47,099 nt of DNA from Bdellovibrio sp. (GTDB lineage Bacteria > Bdellovibrionota > Bdellovibrionia > Bdellovibrionales > Bdellovibrionaceae), in contig JACMRL010000037.1 of assembly GCA_014376435.1 (NCBI GenBank), forward strand, positions 1 through 47,099, written 5' to 3'. The notes beneath the pieces are model-generated. The model saw only the letters and a program-made list of their open reading frames with translations, was not told the DNA's origin and made no database searches. A program made the translations under genes and the position numbers. Within the stretch, counting starts at the first letter, position 1, and every line of letters begins with the position of its first letter. Below are positions 44,075 to 47,099 of this stretch, piece after piece.

Positions 44075-45973
44075 TTAAGGCGGGTTAATGACTCGCGTTC
44101 GTTCATATAATGTATTCACTTGTCCGGCGGTCAGAACAACGTTCCATATGCCAATATCGTCAATTTGTCCGGAAAAGAAATTTGTATTCGCTAAATTTCT
44201 TCCAATATAAACAGTTGTTAAGTTGACCGTTGTCGTGGGAGTTGCACCAAAAGTACACGATGAATCTAGTTGTCCGTTAATATAAATTTGCCCGGCTGTT
44301 CCCAATAAAGTCACCGTTACAAAACTAAAAGTCGCCGTAGGGATTGAAACCGATGAGTCACAAAAAGTTCCTATGATATTGTGCCTGATGATTCCGCTTG
44401 GAAGAACTTCTAAACCGTATCCGTTGTTTGCCGTATTGGCTCCCCAATACATAATTGGTAAAGTACTTCCTAGGGCAGAAGGTTTAACCCACGCCGAAAT
44501 GGAACGCGCCGTAGAACCACCCGGAAGAAATGTTGTTGTCTCAGTCGAAGAAACGTAATCGTCCACTCCATCAAAAGAAATTGCTTGCGACCTGTCGGTC
44601 GTGACGTAGGCCATTCCGGTTCCATTTACGTTAGAGGCTACGGCATTCAGTGGCGCGCCTGGTGCACCAAGTCCGCTAATTCCTGTAACCGCTGCGCCAT
44701 TTGCGATGGCTCCTACTGTACCGTTCATTGCATAAGCTCGCACCATATTGGTGTAAGCGGGCACGACAAATTGTCGGAAATCTAAAGCTCGCACTGCTAT
44801 AGAATACAGATAGGGTTGCGTAACTGCCACTGGAGTTCCACACGCACCGGAAACATACTGAAGTCGGGCCACCGCACCTCCCGCATTATTATACATTTCC
44901 ATATAGATTGGATATTTTTGATTAGCAACGAAAGTAAAGCTTCCTGTGTTAGGAGAGGGTCCGTGATCTGTCCAATTATTTATGACCAAAGTATTATTTA
45001 TCCAAACACGAACGCCATCATCTGATATTGTTTGGATACAATAACTTGCCGAAGTCGGCGCAACAATTTGCCCGGTCCAATGTATTCCGTAATTTAACAC
45101 TCCGCCTGCGGGATTTGTTCCCCACAAAAAATCGACGGTGGCATCAATGCGTTGATTAACTAAAGTTGTAAAAGCACCCTCGGGCGATGCACCTGTCTGC
45201 GCGGCAAAATATCTTCCAAACAATCCGTCACCTTGATCAATAAAAACTTGTGCGGCTGCAGCAACTGTAACCGCTACCGTGGCACTAAACCCGCCAAATG
45301 TTGCCGTGATATTAATTGGTCCGCCGTTAGAGACTCCGGTAATAAGACCTTTTGATGACGTATTATTCACTGAAGCAATGGCGGCATTAGCCGAAGACCA
45401 TACGCAGGAACTAGTTAAATCAATACTGCCACCATCTGATGTAGAGCCAATGCATTTTACTTGTTGAGTGTTTCCAATGGGCAAAGTACCAGAAATATAA
45501 TTAAGCGTAAGGCCAGTTACCGTAGAACTATTAACCCGCACGGTAACCGGTCGCCGCGAAATATAAGGACCACCTTGTGCATCAGTGTAATTAATTGTCA
45601 TCGTATCACTGTAAGTAGCGGCACTTGCAGACTGGGCGGTAATCACAACTGTACAACTAGATCCCGCGGATAAAAAAATACCGCATGTACCACCCGAGCC
45701 TGGGTAGGTTCCGCCTTGAAATCCAAACTGAGTTATCGCAAAGTTTGTACCACTTAAATTATTAATAATCGTTGCGCCATTGTTAGTTAACGTTAGCGTT
45801 CTTTGAGCAGCAGCATTGAGTGGTAAGATTCCTAAATTGAAAATAGTTGCATCGGAAATAGTCAGACCAGCTGTCATATTTTTCCAATAAGAAAAAGGCA
45901 CAACAAATTGTGCCTCAGCCTTTTGAACCAAAGAAATATTTAAAATAAAAACAAATAGGCAAAAAAACTTCAT
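44075..45973 (-). CDS. Secreted multidomain adhesin-like protein: ASH-like, Big2, PA14, LamG
   Basis: 632 residues. A signal peptide (to QKAEA, about residue 21) precedes four modules. Residues about 35-145 are ASH/choice-of-anchor-D like (FNLGILPLNAAAQRTLTLTN, GGTCGIFLSAGSSC). About 150-235 are a Big2 Ig-like domain (GLTLNYISGTLPIGNTQQVK, VTVA). About 245-390 are PA14 (GLFGRYFAA, DDGVRVWINNTLVINNW). About 400-630 are LamG/concanavalin-like (ISFDGVDDYVSS, ISAWVKPSA, GQIYINGQLD, GQIDDIGIWN). PA14 and LamG bind sugars or glycoproteins in relatives. The ATG has aggatggt upstream and the fibre gene stops 25 nt before it, so one operon. Confidence 0.88.
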   Translation of the reverse strand: MKFFCLFVFILNISLVQKAEAQFVVPFSYWKNMTAGLTISDATIFNLGILPLNAAAQRTLTLTNNGATIINNLSGTNFAITQFGFQGGTYPGSGGTCGIFLSAGSSCTVVITAQSASAATYSDTMTINYTDAQGGPYISRRPVTVRVNSSTVTGLTLNYISGTLPIGNTQQVKCIGSTSDGGSIDLTSSCVWSSANAAIASVNNTSSKGLITGVSNGGPINITATFGGFSATVAVTVAAAAQVFIDQGDGLFGRYFAAQTGASPEGAFTTLVNQRIDATVDFLWGTNPAGGVLNYGIHWTGQIVAPTSASYCIQTISDDGVRVWINNTLVINNWTDHGPSPNTGSFTFVANQKYPIYMEMYNNAGGAVARLQYVSGACGTPVAVTQPYLYSIAVRALDFRQFVVPAYTNMVRAYAMNGTVGAIANGAAVTGISGLGAPGAPLNAVASNVNGTGMAYVTTDRSQAISFDGVDDYVSSTETTTFLPGGSTARSISAWVKPSALGSTLPIMYWGANTANNGYGLEVLPSGIIRHNIIGTFCDSSVSIPTATFSFVTVTLLGTAGQIYINGQLDSSCTFGATPTTTVNLTTVYIGRNLANTNFFSGQIDDIGIWNVVLTAGQVNTLYERTRVINPP

Positions 45974-45998
45974 ACCATCCTAGAACAAATGTTAAAGC

Positions 45999-47099
45999 TT
46001 AGTAGCCTGTAATCCAAGTGACCAGACAATTCGCTCCATCGCTCATCAGTGTATAAACAGTTTTGTTTAGTCCACCATTTACGCGGTTACCATTGGCCGG
46101 TACAAATCCCGGAGTACCCGAGGCGCCTAAAAATGTAACGCCGGCATCACTGTAACAAACAAACGGAATCGTCGTTGTACCACTATTACTTACCACTAAC
46201 ATATAAGCCGCACCCGGTTTCATATTATTGATTTGAACCGATGTTGCCGTCGCTGGTGGTGTCCATCTCATTACGTTACCTGTATTTGCATTCCAAACTA
46301 ATGTGTTACTAACGATATCTGTTTGTACATTCGACCAAGCTTGACCAGATACTTGAACTCCACCCGCCGTATCAACCGTTAAGCGTGTAATGTTGGCCGT
46401 TTTGATCGTTAAAGTATTACTGTCGTTGGTACCGATACTCGCCGCCGCACCAAAACTATTTCCACCCGGAATGTAAGCCGCTAATGGTAATGCTGCCGTA
46501 ATATCAGACGAGGCTAAAGCTCTGAATGTAGGAGTTGCCGCTGCACCCGTAGCCGGACCAGAAAACACCGTGCCCGCAGTTTGCGTAGCAAAGTTAGCAG
46601 ATACGATACTTCCGCACGTCCAACCTGTTGTCACATTCCAACTTAAAATCTGGTTCGCCGTACATGCTAACGGAGCTAACGTCGCACCCGTCGTAGAGTC
46701 AGTTGCGATCAGACGACTAACCCCTGGATTTGTAAAAAGTTTCGGAGTTGTAATTGAACCATTTGTGATTGTTGCCACACCCGCATTTGTAATTGAAACA
46801 TCACCACTCATTGTTACTGCTGTCGCCACATTCGATACATTACCAACAAACATACTTCCGTTCGCTAATACATTCGATGCCGGAGTGTAAGTTAAAGCCG
46901 TCGTAATATCAGCTGAGTTCAATAAGGCTGACGCTGTTACGCGACCTTTTGTGTCGAACGTAATCTTCGATCCAGTATTTGCAACTACGATCGGAGTTAA
47001 TGATAAAATGCCTGCATTCGTAATCGACGCATCACCTGAAAGTACTTGGTCTTGTGCAACGTTGGAAACGTTACCCACAAAGATATTTGCAGAAGTTAA
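45999..47099 (-). CDS. Tail-fibre-like repeat protein (MAT-like), C-terminal part, runs in from right edge
   Basis: 366 residues to the stop; the frame is open to the edge (LTSANIFVGN at the start), so the N-terminus is missing. Two VGNVSNVA modules (VLSGDASI, TMSGDVSI) and a Cys module (LACTANQILSWN then WTCG) match the left-edge fibre. A 120-residue C-terminal domain (ISTN-like turn, TLTIKTANITRLTVD, then QAWSNVQTDIVSNTLVWN through CLVTWITGY) is a different kind of module and may be the tip. Two Cys near the end (FVCYSD, ANCLV). In MAT fibres such tips bind prey surface. An ORF start at 47078 (GTG) seen as a start would be false. Confidence 0.85.
   Translation of the reverse strand, partial: LTSANIFVGNVSNVAQDQVLSGDASITNAGILSLTPIVVANTGSKITFDTKGRVTASALLNSADITTALTYTPASNVLANGSMFVGNVSNVATAVTMSGDVSITNAGVATITNGSITTPKLFTNPGVSRLIATDSTTGATLAPLACTANQILSWNVTTGWTCGSIVSANFATQTAGTVFSGPATGAAATPTFRALASSDITAALPLAAYIPGGNSFGAAASIGTNDSNTLTIKTANITRLTVDTAGGVQVSGQAWSNVQTDIVSNTLVWNANTGNVMRWTPPATATSVQINNMKPGAAYMLVVSNSGTTTIPFVCYSDAGVTFLGASGTPGFVPANGNRVNGGLNKTVYTLMSDGANCLVTWITGY

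Noticed and set aside
44373..45673. Plus-strand open frames over the PA14/LamG gene
   Set aside because: Antisense to a continuous multidomain gene, with no SD or family likeness.
1..47099. Circular element joined through the fibre repeats
   Set aside because: Joining the ends does not give a smooth repeat (VLSGD would be followed by LTSANIF rather than ATI), and the gene content is chromosomal.
1..47099. tRNA, rRNA, CRISPR array or prophage
   Set aside because: No cloverleaf, rRNA stretch, regularly spaced short repeats or phage structural genes were seen; the fibre-like proteins have signal peptides, which phage fibres lack.

Overview
The window looks like a piece of chromosome from a predatory bacterium of the Bdellovibrio group (Bdellovibrionota). 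This is inferred from the gene set, not from a marker gene search. The DNA is AT-rich and densely packed: neighbouring genes often overlap by 1 to 35 bases, and convergent genes even overlap at their 3' ends. Support comes from two phage-tail-fibre-like repeat proteins that resemble the mosaic adhesive trimer (MAT) fibres described in Bdellovibrio, many lipoproteins and secreted hydrolases, an AmpG muropeptide permease, TrmFO, and a RAYT-type transposase. No rRNA, tRNA, CRISPR array or prophage was seen.

Layout. 1-1959: N-terminal part of a fibre protein running off the left edge. 2260-2952: RAYT transposase. 3061-10142: housekeeping genes dciA, trmFO, tdk, an MltF-like lytic transglycosylase, and the glmU-glmS operon for UDP-GlcNAc. 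10233-16021: HAD hydrolase, a histidine kinase with a degenerate ATPase domain, a sigma54-dependent NtrC-type regulator, an M14 carboxypeptidase and an alpha/beta hydrolase. 16018-19699: O-antigen ligase-like protein with TPRs, then a divergent OlsB-like/PlsC-like acyltransferase pair. 19719-21706: an unusual secreted pair, a trypsin-like lipoprotein and a protein with a possible caspase-like His/Cys dyad. 21904-22023: a 39-residue membrane microprotein missed by normal length cut-offs. 22114-24851: pabA-pabB-pabC-msrB. 24818-30528: PlsC, Sua5/TsaC, then tesA-ybbA-ybbP as one co-directional operon. 30617-34382: RRM protein, transglutaminase-like lipoprotein, hipBA toxin-antitoxin. 34549-39139: slyD, HNH nuclease, GNAT, adenosine-deaminase-like protein and AmpG. 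39140-44072: three envelope proteins of unknown function, including a barrel-like protein followed by an 808-residue lipoprotein. 44075-47099: a PA14/LamG adhesin-like protein preceded by the C-terminal part of a second fibre protein that runs off the right edge.

How they fit together: many products act at the envelope or on material taken from other cells, such as fibres, PA14/LamG binding modules, proteases, carboxypeptidase, lytic transglycosylase, AmpG and a deaminase. This fits a predatory life style. The most interesting items are the fibre genes at both edges, the caspase-like/trypsin-like pair, the pseudokinase next to an NtrC regulator, the 50-bp-phased boxes at hipBA, and several translation-start oddities (a start codon inside a hairpin stem, a probable leaderless mRNA, and a possible ATC start).
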